From assembly GCA_020735665.1 (NCBI GenBank), contig CP085928.1, positions 496,001 to 560,000 on the forward strand: 64,000 nucleotides of DNA, given 5' to 3'. This DNA is from Lachnospiraceae bacterium GAM79 (GTDB lineage: Bacteria > Bacillota > Clostridia > Lachnospirales > Lachnospiraceae). Below are positions 1-9,056 of the stretch, one piece after another. The position numbers and the translations under genes were made by a program. Under the pieces are notes generated by a model, which worked only from the letters and a program-made list of their open reading frames with translations, was not told where the DNA came from and searched no databases. Within the stretch, counting starts at the first letter, position 1. Each line of letters opens with the position of its first letter.

Positions 1-132
1 CAGATTATCAATGGATTTTTAAAATAAAAACGTTTACAATAAATCATATAACCTATTTGACATTAAAGGTAGATAGTGATAGTTTGTAAGAGTAAAAAAT
101 ACAAATCATAAAATCATAGCGAGGTATCAAAA

Positions 133-1005
133 ATGCAGGAAATGAAACCGATTAAAGAGGGTAAAGTACGTGAGATTTATGATAATGGTGACAGCCTTAT
201 CATGGTAGCAACAGACCGTATCAGTTGTTTTGATGTCATTTTAAAGAATATCGTTACAAAGAAGGGTACAGTCCTGACACAGATGTCCAAATTCTGGTTC
301 GATATGACAGAAGATATTCTTCCAAACCATATGATCTCGGTTGACGTAAAGGATATGCCTGAATTTTTCCGGCAGGAGAAATTTGACGGAAACAGTATGA
401 TGTGCAAGAAGTTGGAAATGCTCCCTGTTGAGTGTATCGTTCGTGGTTATATCACAGGAAGTGGCTGGGCAAGCTACAAAGAAAACGGTACAGTATGCGG
501 TATCAAGCTTCCGGAAGGATTAAAAGAATCCGATAAGCTTCCGGAACCGATCTACACACCTTCCACAAAGGCAGAGATCGGAGATCATGATGAGAATATC
601 TCATACGAGCAGAGTGTTGAATATCTGGAAAAGAGATTTCCTGGCAAGGGCGAAGAATATGGCGCAAAGCTTCGTGACTATACAATCGCTTTATATAAGA
701 AGTGTGCAGAATATGCATTATCAAGAGGTATCATCATAGCAGATACCAAGTTCGAGTTTGGTCTGGATGAGAATGGCAATATTGTTCTCGGTGATGAGAT
801 GCTCACACCGGACAGCTCCCGTTTCTGGCCTGCTGAAGGATATGAACCGGGACATGGTCAGCCATCCTTTGATAAGCAGTTTGCGCGTGACTGGTTAAAG
901 GCAAATCCGGATAACAACTGGGAGCTTCCTGATGAGATCGTTCAGAAGACAATTGACAAATATCTTCAGGCATATGAGCTTCTCACAGGCAAGCCTTTAA
1001 AGTAA
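133..1005 (+). CDS. purC: SAICAR synthetase (phosphoribosylaminoimidazole-succinocarboxamide synthase)
   Basis: Cytosolic enzyme of de novo purine synthesis that ligates aspartate to CAIR using ATP. The 290-residue protein opens with the family signature EGKVREIYD (residues 9-17), has the ATDRISCFD substrate loop, VECIVRGYITGSGW near residue 100, and the IIADTKFEFG and DEMLTPDSSRFW segments that bind substrate and metal. The length fits the longer bacterial/yeast-like form rather than the ~240-residue form. ATG 133 follows a GCGAGG ribosome site. It stands alone, with no other pur gene beside it, and a hairpin follows the stop codon. Family assignment is very secure. Confidence 0.97.
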   Translation: MQEMKPIKEGKVREIYDNGDSLIMVATDRISCFDVILKNIVTKKGTVLTQMSKFWFDMTEDILPNHMISVDVKDMPEFFRQEKFDGNSMMCKKLEMLPVECIVRGYITGSGWASYKENGTVCGIKLPEGLKESDKLPEPIYTPSTKAEIGDHDENISYEQSVEYLEKRFPGKGEEYGAKLRDYTIALYKKCAEYALSRGIIIADTKFEFGLDENGNIVLGDEMLTPDSSRFWPAEGYEPGHGQPSFDKQFARDWLKANPDNNWELPDEIVQKTIDKYLQAYELLTGKPLK

Positions 1006-1036
1006 TAGGAAAGTAATAGAATAGCACTTAATTTTA

Positions 1037-1090
1037 TTAGGCGGTGTAGGTACGAAGTATTGTATTTATACCGCCTGAATTAATTTTCTG
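1037..1090 (+). terminator. Probable rho-independent terminator of purC
   Basis: Arms AGGCGGTGTA (1039-1048) and TATACCGCCT (1067-1076) form a 10-bp stem with one wobble. It is followed by an AT-rich tail with only a short U tract, so efficiency is uncertain. Confidence 0.5.
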
Positions 1091-1130
1091 AATATTTGAC
1101 AAAATGCCTGTAAAATCTGACAATTATGGG

Positions 1131-1159
1131 TTGACGCTTAAAAAATGGCATGCTATAGT
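1131..1159 (+). promoter_or_regulatory. Sigma-A type promoter for a short transcript
   Basis: TTGACG (1131-1136), a 17-bp spacer and TATAGT (1154-1159) form a near-consensus promoter. It fires into a 60-nt leader and then a strong terminator at 1221-1269, with no annotated gene between. Confidence 0.6.
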
Positions 1160-1165
1160 CAGCTC

Positions 1166-1269
1166 ATAAGAAATACAACAGATAAAAAATTACCAGGGGT
1201 TTTATGGTGATTATAATAAAAAGATGGAATCTTATTACAATGGGGTGGTAAGATTCCATCTTATTTTTT
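1166..1269 (+). ncRNA. Candidate ~100-nt small RNA or micro-ORF transcript
   Basis: The interval is bounded by a promoter (1131-1159) and an intrinsic terminator. It also contains a micro-ORF at 1205-1252 encoding MVIIIKRWNLITMGW, preceded by AGGGG five to six bases upstream; the ORF runs into the terminator hairpin. It could be a regulatory RNA, a tiny hydrophobic peptide gene or an attenuator remnant. No known RNA family is recognised. Confidence 0.4.
1221..1269 (+). terminator. Strong intrinsic terminator
   Basis: AAGATGGAATCTTA (1221-1234) pairs perfectly with TAAGATTCCATCTT (1249-1262), followed by TATTTTTTT. Because the stem is flanked by As on the left it may also stop transcripts from the opposite strand (the deacetylase gene). 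Confidence 0.85.
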
Positions 1270-1361
1270 TGCGTTGTCAGGGAGATTCTCATTATAAGAA
1301 ATCTCATTCTGTAAAGCGGAAATATGTCTGGGAGCTTGTTTCAGGACAAGGCTCCTGTGTA

Positions 1362-2924
1362 TTATCTGAATGAATTATATGTCTCTCCGGCTTTCATTGT
1401 TATACCGCGAAGCTCAGCCATTTCGCTGATGGTTACAAGCTGATAACCATTTTTGATCAGTCTCGGAATAAATGTCTTTGATGCAATAGCTGTTGATTCA
1501 TGCAGATCATGAACTAAGATGACAGCACCGTCATAAGCCCCATCTACTACTCTTGTGATCGTTGTAGGAGTACTTCTTGTTTCCCAGTCTCTGGTATCGA
1601 CCGACCACAGGATCATCGGAAGCCCAACATTCTTTCGTACAGTTTCGTTAATACAGCCACCGGGTGGACGCATCAGTGTAGGTGCTACACCGATTGCACG
1701 GACAATGGCGTCTGATCCTTTTTTGATCTCATCTTTGATGCCGGCTGCCGATAATTGGTTGAGCCATGCATGGTCATAAGTATGAGTACCAATCTCGCAG
1801 CCCAGGTTATATGCCCGTTTTACATAGGATGGATAAGCAGGAACACGGTTGCCGACAACGAAGAAGGTTGCAACGGCATCATATTTTTCCAGAGTATTCA
1901 GTACGATAGGAGTATAAGGAGATGGTCCATCGTCAAATGTCAGAGCTACCATTTTCTTATTTCCATCTACGGTACGGTAGATAGCACCATTTTTATCTGT
2001 GTAGTACAGACAGTTACCGATTCTGAATTTTCCGGTTTCAATCACTCCGGATGCATCGGCATAGTACCATTTGTTACCTGTCTTGAATTTTCCGGTCTGG
2101 ATCACGCCTACTGCATTTGCATAGTAGGTAGAATTTCCAATCTTAAACAGTCCGGTTTTAAGGACACCTGAATTAGTTGCATAGTATGTGTTATGACCGA
2201 TTTTGAATTTGCCGGTTCGTATTACGCCTTTATCAGTAGCATAGTATCTTTTGTTACCGACTTTGAATGCTCCGGTTTTGATCGCACCTTTTTCTGTTGC
2301 ATAGTATAGTTTATTATTGATTTTGAACTTTCCGGTGTATACATGACCGTTTTTTTTGAAATAATACCAGTGCTTTTTTATCTTGTGTTTTCCGGTATAA
2401 GCAGCACCGCTTTTTCCGAAATACATACGGGAATTTTTCGGAGTGATCTTCCAACCGGTCTTGATAACACCGCTGGTTGTTCCGGTATAATATCGTTTGC
2501 CTGTTTTGTAATCCTTACAGAAGCCTTTTAGCATGCAGCCCTTATCTGAAAAGATATAAGTCTTTTTGTTTATTGTCTTTTTTCCGGTAACTGCGGTTCC
2601 GTTCTTTTTCAGATAATATTTATTACCTGCCTTTGTCGTGTACCAACCGTTTGTCACCATGACTCCGGTTGCAGGATTAAAGCAGTATGTATATTCCCCT
2701 ATGTATTGTCTCCCCTTTAAGGATTTTCCATTTACATAATAGTGTGTACCGTCTGCTTCCTTCATAAATCCGTTTTTTACAACAGGAATTTCTTCTGCAG
2801 AATCCGGAGTGACAGGAGCTGCTTTACTGACCGATGGATGACAGAAGAGAAGTGTAGCCGAGATAAGTAACAGCGACAGAATCAGAAATCTGAATCTGTG
2901 CCATTTTTGTAAATTGCATTTCAT
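1362..2924 (-). CDS. Secreted polysaccharide deacetylase with cell-wall-binding repeats
   Basis: Predicted extracellular carbohydrate esterase family 4 (NodB) enzyme that removes N-acetyl groups from peptidoglycan or surface glycans. Residues 1-36 form a signal peptide (basic start, long hydrophobic core, SKA cleavage region). Residues ~45-320 hold about a dozen ~20-residue repeats of the type TGxFKIGNxxYYA, resembling choline/glucan-binding repeats. The NodB domain (~325-510) shows ALTFDDGPSPYT (metal-binding DD), GTHTYDHAWL (two His), MRPPGG and VDTRDW. It is transcribed convergently to purC and divergently from the MATE gene. The natural substrate cannot be told from sequence. Confidence 0.92.
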   Translation of the reverse strand: MKCNLQKWHRFRFLILSLLLISATLLFCHPSVSKAAPVTPDSAEEIPVVKNGFMKEADGTHYYVNGKSLKGRQYIGEYTYCFNPATGVMVTNGWYTTKAGNKYYLKKNGTAVTGKKTINKKTYIFSDKGCMLKGFCKDYKTGKRYYTGTTSGVIKTGWKITPKNSRMYFGKSGAAYTGKHKIKKHWYYFKKNGHVYTGKFKINNKLYYATEKGAIKTGAFKVGNKRYYATDKGVIRTGKFKIGHNTYYATNSGVLKTGLFKIGNSTYYANAVGVIQTGKFKTGNKWYYADASGVIETGKFRIGNCLYYTDKNGAIYRTVDGNKKMVALTFDDGPSPYTPIVLNTLEKYDAVATFFVVGNRVPAYPSYVKRAYNLGCEIGTHTYDHAWLNQLSAAGIKDEIKKGSDAIVRAIGVAPTLMRPPGGCINETVRKNVGLPMILWSVDTRDWETRSTPTTITRVVDGAYDGAVILVHDLHESTAIASKTFIPRLIKNGYQLVTISEMAELRGITMKAGETYNSFR

Positions 2925-3228
2925 TCGTATTCCTCCTTTTTATTCAGATACGATAAGCCGTATCTGATGCGCAAGCAACATACTAACACAAATAATTTAG
3001 CGTTTCCATAGAAAAAGTCCTTAAATATCGGTAAAAAGTGCATAACATGTTTTTGTAATGTTCTTCTAACAGAATGGTAACAGAATATCAATAAAAAGCC
3101 TATTTTAGAAAACATAAGCAGATAAAGATAATGCTGATAAAGACGCAAATACAGAAAAGATATAACTTGCATGTAAAATGTGAGATGAGTATAATTCATT
3201 ATTGGATAAAAAAGAAAGCAGGAATATT

Positions 3229-4617
3229 GTGTTTAAACATAAGAAAAAACGGGATACAAGTACATATTTATTTTCAAATAAAGATCTGGTCAGATTATAT
3301 GTGCCATTGATCATTGAACAGATGCTTGCGATGTTAGTCGGACTTGCGGATTCGATCATGGTATCTTCGGTAGGGGAATCGGCTGTTTCGGGTGTATCGC
3401 TGGTAGACAGTTGTTTTCAGTTGATCATCAACCTCTTTGCAGCACTTGCGACTGGGGGTGCGGTTACGGTCGGACAGTATCTGGGACAGAAGAATAAAGA
3501 AAAGGCGGGAGAGGCAGCTACACAGCTCATATGGTTTTCGTTGATCCTGTCGCTCGGAGTCATGACGCTAATGTATGCAGGCAAGGGATTGATCCTAAAT
3601 CATGTGTTTGGTCAGATCGAAGCAGATGTATATGGTCATGCAGATACTTATATGATGATCGTAAACGCATCGATTCCGTTTCTGGCACTTTATAATGCCG
3701 GTGCGGCTATTTTCCGTTCCATCGGTAATTCTAATATATCCATGCGGGTATCTCTGATCATGAACGGGATCAATGTAGCGGGAAATGCCATTTTGATCTA
3801 TGCATGCAAATGCGGAACGGAAGGCGTTGCGATTCCTACCCTGGTTTCCAGACTTGCGGCAGCGGTTATTATGATCATATTGCTGATTCCGAAGAAAAGT
3901 GCACAGGCGAAGCAGGACAGTACACGTATTTATATAAAGAAAAGTCTGCATTATCGGGCAAACTGGCATATGTTAAAAAGCATTCTGTTGGTAGGTATTC
4001 CAAACGGACTGGAAAACAGTATGTTCCAGCTTGGTAAGATCCTTGTGCTCAGCCTTGTCTCAACATTTGGCACATATGCGATCGCTGCAAATGCAGTCGG
4101 TAATGTAATTGCCGGATTCCAGTTGATGGCGGGTATGGCGGCATCCCTTGCCATGGTCACAGTAGTATCAAGATGCGTGGGAGCAGGAGATTACGAGCAG
4201 GCAAAATATTATACGATCAAAGTTCTGACCATGGCATATATATGTATCATAGTTACGGTATTGTTTACATTTGCGGTTCTTCCTCTGGTCATGAAAGCGT
4301 ATGGACTATCTTACGAAGCGCAGTCTGCTGCCGAGAAGATCCTGATGCTTCATGGTATCGCGGCATCTACGATCTGGCCGGTAGCATTTACGCTTCCATG
4401 TACATTCCGTGCAGCCGGTGATGTTAAGTATAGTATGATCGTTTCCATTTGTACGATGTGGATCTGTCGTATCGTGTTCAGTTATGTGCTCGGCAAATAT
4501 ATGGGTATGGGTGTATTCGGTGTCTGGGTCGCTATGATCATGGATCAGTTCGTACGTGGCGTGCTGTTCATCCGGCGGTACCTGAGCGGCAGATGGATCG
4601 GCAAAAAGGTAATCTGA
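3229..4617 (+). CDS. MATE family multidrug/cation antiporter
   Basis: Polytopic membrane protein of about 463 residues with 12 predicted helices; exports drugs or metabolites using a Na+ or H+ gradient. N-terminal helix one reads LVRLYVPLIIEQMLAMLVG followed by ADSIMVSSVGE, the typical MATE entry. A paired half with GIPNGLENSMFQLGK is seen around residue 250. I chose GTG 3229 because AGCAGGAA lies about six bases upstream. An in-frame TTG at 3202 would add nine residues but lacks a ribosome site. The ligand is unknown; it is a monocistronic gene. Confidence 0.9.
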   Translation: MFKHKKKRDTSTYLFSNKDLVRLYVPLIIEQMLAMLVGLADSIMVSSVGESAVSGVSLVDSCFQLIINLFAALATGGAVTVGQYLGQKNKEKAGEAATQLIWFSLILSLGVMTLMYAGKGLILNHVFGQIEADVYGHADTYMMIVNASIPFLALYNAGAAIFRSIGNSNISMRVSLIMNGINVAGNAILIYACKCGTEGVAIPTLVSRLAAAVIMIILLIPKKSAQAKQDSTRIYIKKSLHYRANWHMLKSILLVGIPNGLENSMFQLGKILVLSLVSTFGTYAIAANAVGNVIAGFQLMAGMAASLAMVTVVSRCVGAGDYEQAKYYTIKVLTMAYICIIVTVLFTFAVLPLVMKAYGLSYEAQSAAEKILMLHGIAASTIWPVAFTLPCTFRAAGDVKYSMIVSICTMWICRIVFSYVLGKYMGMGVFGVWVAMIMDQFVRGVLFIRRYLSGRWIGKKVI

Positions 4618-4807
4618 CCGTATGCGGCATAATATGAGTAAGTTCGTAGAAAAAGTAGAATTTTTCAGATGACAGATGACTGCTTGGTATGCTATATTAG
4701 AAAAGTGTTTGTTCTATGAGAGAATTTGGAGAAGCTTCCATAGAATCTAAGAGGATAACAAATAAATCAGAAAGAGTCTGTGATATACAGACAGGGGTAA
4801 ACAAAAC

Positions 4808-6205
4808 ATGGAAAAGAAACGTAATACTTTTTCCGGCTCGCTTGGATTTGTTCTGGCGGCCGCGGGAAGCGCAGTAGGACTAGGAAATATCTGGCGTTTT
4901 CCATATCTTGCAGCAAAGGATGGCGGTGGACTGTTCCTGGTTATATACCTGATCCTTGCACTGACATTTGGATATACACTTTTGGTGACAGAAGTATCAA
5001 TCGGTCGGAAGACCAAGCAGAGTCCGCTTACCGCTTATAAGAAGCTGAATAAGAAATGGGGATTTCTGGGAATCATTGCCAGTCTGGTTCCGGTTATTAT
5101 TTTCCCATATTACATAACGATCGGTGGCTGGGTTGTCAAATATTTCCTCGCATTTTTAACCGGTAAGGGTACAGAGGCAGCGCAGGACGGTTATTTTACA
5201 GGCTTTATTACATCAGATATCGAACCGGTCATTTTGATGTTGATATTTCTTGCCGTTACGGCATTTATCGTATTTCGTGGTGTTAATAAAGGAATTGAAT
5301 CTTTTTCCAAGATCATCATGCCGTTACTGATCATTCTGGTTATAGGAATCGCAATCTTCTCCATAACGATCAAAAAGACCGGAGATGATGGGATTGTCAG
5401 AACCGGTGTAGAAGGTTTGAAATTATATCTGATTCCGAATCTGGACGGACTTACTGTGAAAAGCTTCTTTACGGTATTATTGGATGCAATGGGACAGTTA
5501 TTCTTCAGTCTGTCTGTTGCCATGGGTATTATGATTGCTTATGGTTCTTATGTAAAAGATGATGCAGCTCTTAATAAATCAGTTGGACAGATTGAGATTT
5601 TTGATACGGTTGTAGCATTCCTTGCGGGCGTTATGATCATTCCTGCTGTATATGTATTCTCAGGAACAGAGGGAATGGCACAGGGTCCAAGTTTGATGTT
5701 CGTATCACTTCCGAAAGTATTTGCCCAGATGGGTAAGGCGGGAAATGTGATCGGTTGTCTGTTCTTCGCAATGGTATTATTTGCGGCATTTACCAGTGCA
5801 GTGTCTGTCATGGAAGCAATCGTGGCAAGTATCATGGATGAATTCCATACAAGCAGAACAAAGGCCGGTATTATTGAGTTGATCGTTGCGATCATTGTTG
5901 GAACGATCGTATGTCTTGGATATAACAAGCTGTACTTTGAAGTAAAGCTTCCAAACGGATCGATCGCACAGATCCTTGATATCATGGATTACATCAGTAA
6001 TAACATTATGATGCCGATCGTAGCAATCGGAACCTGTATCCTGATCGGATGGATCTCCAAACCGCAGACGGTTATCGAAGAAGTGCAGAAGAACGGAGAA
6101 AAATTCAGCAGAAAAGGTCTGTATGTGGTTATGGTGAAATTCATAACACCGATCCTGTTGTTTATCCTGTTCTTAAAGTCGATAGGTTTATTGACATTTA
6201 TTTAA
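4808..6205 (+). CDS. Sodium-dependent transporter, neurotransmitter:sodium symporter family
   Basis: Membrane symporter of 465 residues (family usual ~450) for amino acids or related amines, driven by Na+. The diagnostic first helix is present: GFVLAAAGSAVGLGNIWRFP, in which the unwound GSAVGLGN segment binds Na+ and substrate. About 11 hydrophobic segments follow. ATG 4808 is preceded by CAGGGG. A terminator lies 70 bp downstream, so it is likely monocistronic. The specific substrate cannot be assigned. Confidence 0.92.
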   Translation: MEKKRNTFSGSLGFVLAAAGSAVGLGNIWRFPYLAAKDGGGLFLVIYLILALTFGYTLLVTEVSIGRKTKQSPLTAYKKLNKKWGFLGIIASLVPVIIFPYYITIGGWVVKYFLAFLTGKGTEAAQDGYFTGFITSDIEPVILMLIFLAVTAFIVFRGVNKGIESFSKIIMPLLIILVIGIAIFSITIKKTGDDGIVRTGVEGLKLYLIPNLDGLTVKSFFTVLLDAMGQLFFSLSVAMGIMIAYGSYVKDDAALNKSVGQIEIFDTVVAFLAGVMIIPAVYVFSGTEGMAQGPSLMFVSLPKVFAQMGKAGNVIGCLFFAMVLFAAFTSAVSVMEAIVASIMDEFHTSRTKAGIIELIVAIIVGTIVCLGYNKLYFEVKLPNGSIAQILDIMDYISNNIMMPIVAIGTCILIGWISKPQTVIEEVQKNGEKFSRKGLYVVMVKFITPILLFILFLKSIGLLTFI

Positions 6206-6273
6206 AACTGTAAAATAAAATATAAATAATTTGTCAGCAATATTAAGTTTTCAAATGAATATTATCTAATATA

Positions 6274-6324
6274 GACCGATCGTCGGAAGCCGGATATTAA
6301 ATCTTGCATCGACGGTCGGTTTTG
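6274..6324 (+). terminator. Intrinsic terminator after the NSS transporter
   Basis: ACCGATCGTCG (6275-6285) pairs with CGACGGTCGGT (6310-6320) with one wobble, 24-nt loop, then TTT. Confidence 0.6.
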
Positions 6325-6495
6325 CAATATGAAATATATTGAAGAATCTGTGGCAGACAGACCTCAAATGATAGAAAAATACAGATAAGAAAAAAACAGG
6401 TCATGGCATAAATAACAGTATTCCGCTATAATAAGGAAACAGAGGAGAGATGATTCATATAATAAATGGAAATAATTTATGGAGCGTGAATATAT

Positions 6496-7278
6496 ATGAT
6501 ATTAAGTTTAATTGTTGGTCTGGGACTGCCGCTTCTTGGAACGACGGCAGGAGCAGCCTGTGTATTTTTTATGAAGAAACAGATGAATCTGTTATTGCAG
6601 AAAGCATTGTCTGGATTTGCGGCGGGTGTTATGGTGGCTGCATCTATCTGGAGCCTGCTGATCCCGGCGATGGAGCAGTCGGAAGCAATGGGGAAGCTTG
6701 CATTTCTTCCGGCAACTATCGGTTTCTGGCTGGGAATTATATTTTTATTACTGATCGATACTCTGATGCCACATTTGCATATTGACAGTAAGGAGGCAGA
6801 GGGGGTCAAGAGCAATTTCAAACGTACGACTATGATGGTATTTGCGATCATCATACATAATATTCCGGAAGGAATGGCAGTCGGTGTTGTCTATGCCGGA
6901 TGGATCAGTGGCAACACGAACATTACGTTGACGGCGGCACTTGCATTATCCATCGGTATTGCGATCCAGAATCTTCCGGAGGGAGCAATCGTGTCAATGC
7001 CGCTTTGTTCGGAAGGCTGCAGTAAACCGAAAGCATTTGGCTATGGATTCTTTTCCGGTATCGTAGAGCCGATCGCAGCTCTGCTTACGATCGCACTTTC
7101 TTCGATCATGGTGCCGGTGCTTCCGTATTTTCTGGGATTTGCGGCAGGAGCTATGCTATATGTTGTCGTTGAGGAATTGATACCGGAGATGGCAGAGGGT
7201 GAGCATACGAATCTTGGTACGATCATGTTTGCGGTAGGATTTTCATTGATGATGGTGCTTGATGTAGCACTTGGATAA
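6496..7278 (+). CDS. ZIP family divalent metal transporter
   Basis: A 260-residue polytopic membrane protein of the ZIP/ZupT family, expected to import zinc or related divalent cations. The two metal-site motifs of the central helices are both visible: HNIPEGMAVG (near residue 118) and QNLPEGAIVS (near residue 158). Eight hydrophobic segments fit the family. ATG 6496 follows a GGAGCG-like ribosome site. The nearest gene pairs do not inform on its job, and the metal specificity is not determinable here. Confidence 0.9.
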   Translation: MILSLIVGLGLPLLGTTAGAACVFFMKKQMNLLLQKALSGFAAGVMVAASIWSLLIPAMEQSEAMGKLAFLPATIGFWLGIIFLLLIDTLMPHLHIDSKEAEGVKSNFKRTTMMVFAIIIHNIPEGMAVGVVYAGWISGNTNITLTAALALSIGIAIQNLPEGAIVSMPLCSEGCSKPKAFGYGFFSGIVEPIAALLTIALSSIMVPVLPYFLGFAAGAMLYVVVEELIPEMAEGEHTNLGTIMFAVGFSLMMVLDVALG

Positions 7279-7384
7279 GAGAACAGTCAGAACGTGAAAA
7301 TGCAGGATATGGTTATTGTAAAAGGATAACTATATGCTGCATTTTTATGATTTGTATAACTATATAACTGCATTTTTATGGCAG

Positions 7385-7413
7385 TTGATATTTTCTGAGT
7401 GTTCCACTATACT
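7385..7413 (+). promoter_or_regulatory. Promoter upstream of hydG
   Basis: TTGATA (7385-7390), 17-bp spacer, TATACT (7408-7413). It lies 131 bp ahead of the chosen hydG start and is the best promoter match in the gap. Confidence 0.55.
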
Positions 7414-7544
7414 ATTATTAAGTATAGATTGAAGCATAACAAAGGTCTGCTCACGGATATATTGATTTTATAGAACACACGAGGCAGATCAGATGATTGT
7501 ACAGGAAGAAGAATTATATAGCAGAAGAAAAGAGGCAGATACAA

Positions 7545-8966
7545 GTGTATGATGTAAAATCATTAAAAGCAGAAGAATTTATTTCAGATGAAGAGATCAG
7601 AGAGACATTGACATATGCCGATGCGAATAAAGATAACGTACATATCGTTGATGAGATCCTTGCAAAAGCCAGACTAAAAAAGGGCTTGACGCACAGAGAA
7701 GCGTCCGTGCTGCTGGCCTGTGAGATGCCGGATAAGATCCGGGAGATGTATGATCTGGCAAGGGAGATCAAGGAAGATTATTACGGGAATCGTATCGTGT
7801 TATTTGCGCCGCTGTATTTGTCCAATTATTGTGTGAATGGATGCGTTTACTGTCCATACCACAGCAAGAATAAACATATTGCAAGAAAGAAGCTGACCCA
7901 GGAGGATATTGTAAGAGAGGTTACCGCACTTCAGGATATGGGACACAAGCGTCTGGCGATCGAAGCCGGTGAAGATCCTGTGAATAATCCGATCGAATAT
8001 ATTCTGGAATGTATTAATACAATTTACAGTATCAAACATAAGAACGGCGCAATCCGCCGTGTCAATGTCAATATAGCAGCGACAACAGTTGAGAATTATA
8101 CGAAGTTAAAGGATGCAGGCATCGGAACCTATATCCTGTTTCAGGAGACTTATCATAAGGAAAGCTATCTGAAATTACATCCGACAGGTCCGAAGCATGA
8201 TTACGATTACCACACCGAAGCCATGGATCGTGCCATGGAAGGCGGTATCGATGATGTAGGACTTGGTGTACTGTTCGGACTGGAAATGTACCGGTATGAA
8301 TTTGCAGGTTTACTGATGCATGCAGAGCATCTGGAAGCGGTTCATGGGGTAGGTCCGCATACGATCAGTGTTCCGAGGATCAAACGTGCAGATGATATCG
8401 ACCCGGATGTATTCGATAACGGAATCAGTGACGATACATTTGCAAAGATCTGCGCACTGATCCGTATCGCAGTACCATATACAGGAATGATCATATCTAC
8501 CAGAGAGAGTCAGGCAGTTCGTGAGAAAGTGTTGCCGCTTGGTGTTTCACAGATCAGCGGAGGTTCAAGAACAAGTGTAGGTGGATATGATATCCCGGAG
8601 ACATCAGAAGATATCACATCGGCACAGTTTGATGTCAGTGATACAAGAACGCTGGATCAGGTTGTGAACTGGCTGATGAAGATGGATTATATACCAAGCT
8701 TCTGTACAGCATGTTACAGAGCAGGAAGGACCGGAGACCGTTTTATGGCACTCTGTAAGAATATGCAGATCTTAAACTGCTGTCATCCAAATGCCCTTAT
8801 GACGCTTAAGGAATATCTGGAAGACTATGCAAGCTCTGAGACGAAGCAGATCGGTCTGAAACTGATCGAACGTGAGCTTGCGCGGATTCCGAATGAGAAG
8901 GTCAGACAGATCACAGCGGATCATATACATGATATCGCAGAAGGTCAGAGAGACTTCCGTTTTTAA
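7545..8966 (+). CDS. hydG: [FeFe]-hydrogenase maturase, radical SAM tyrosine lyase HydG
   Basis: HydG cleaves tyrosine and makes the CO and CN ligands of the hydrogenase H-cluster. The radical-SAM cluster motif CVNGCVYC gives CX3CX2C (Cys96, 100, 103). The C-terminal auxiliary cluster motif is present as FCTACYRAG plus a later Cys, spacing CX2CX22C. I chose GTG 7545, which gives VYDVKSLKAEEF and 473 residues, the normal length, with AGAGG nine bases upstream. A TTG at 7497 would add 16 residues that do not look like the family. hydF follows 90 bp downstream, probably in the same transcript. Confidence 0.95.
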   Translation: MYDVKSLKAEEFISDEEIRETLTYADANKDNVHIVDEILAKARLKKGLTHREASVLLACEMPDKIREMYDLAREIKEDYYGNRIVLFAPLYLSNYCVNGCVYCPYHSKNKHIARKKLTQEDIVREVTALQDMGHKRLAIEAGEDPVNNPIEYILECINTIYSIKHKNGAIRRVNVNIAATTVENYTKLKDAGIGTYILFQETYHKESYLKLHPTGPKHDYDYHTEAMDRAMEGGIDDVGLGVLFGLEMYRYEFAGLLMHAEHLEAVHGVGPHTISVPRIKRADDIDPDVFDNGISDDTFAKICALIRIAVPYTGMIISTRESQAVREKVLPLGVSQISGGSRTSVGGYDIPETSEDITSAQFDVSDTRTLDQVVNWLMKMDYIPSFCTACYRAGRTGDRFMALCKNMQILNCCHPNALMTLKEYLEDYASSETKQIGLKLIERELARIPNEKVRQITADHIHDIAEGQRDFRF

Positions 8967-9056
8967 CAGATGATCGAAATAAGAGCTCCATACAGATAAA
9001 AGAGATTGCAGATAAATGCTGAAGCAGACAGCGTATAACAACAGGGAGGGCAGCAC

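Noticed and set aside
1-132. Purine riboswitch before purC
   Set aside because: No conserved core bases or closing stem are visible; only a possible TTGACA at 57-62 without a good -10.
1755-2171. 138-codon plus-strand frame opposite the deacetylase
   Set aside because: It is a shadow of the repeat-containing gene on the other strand.
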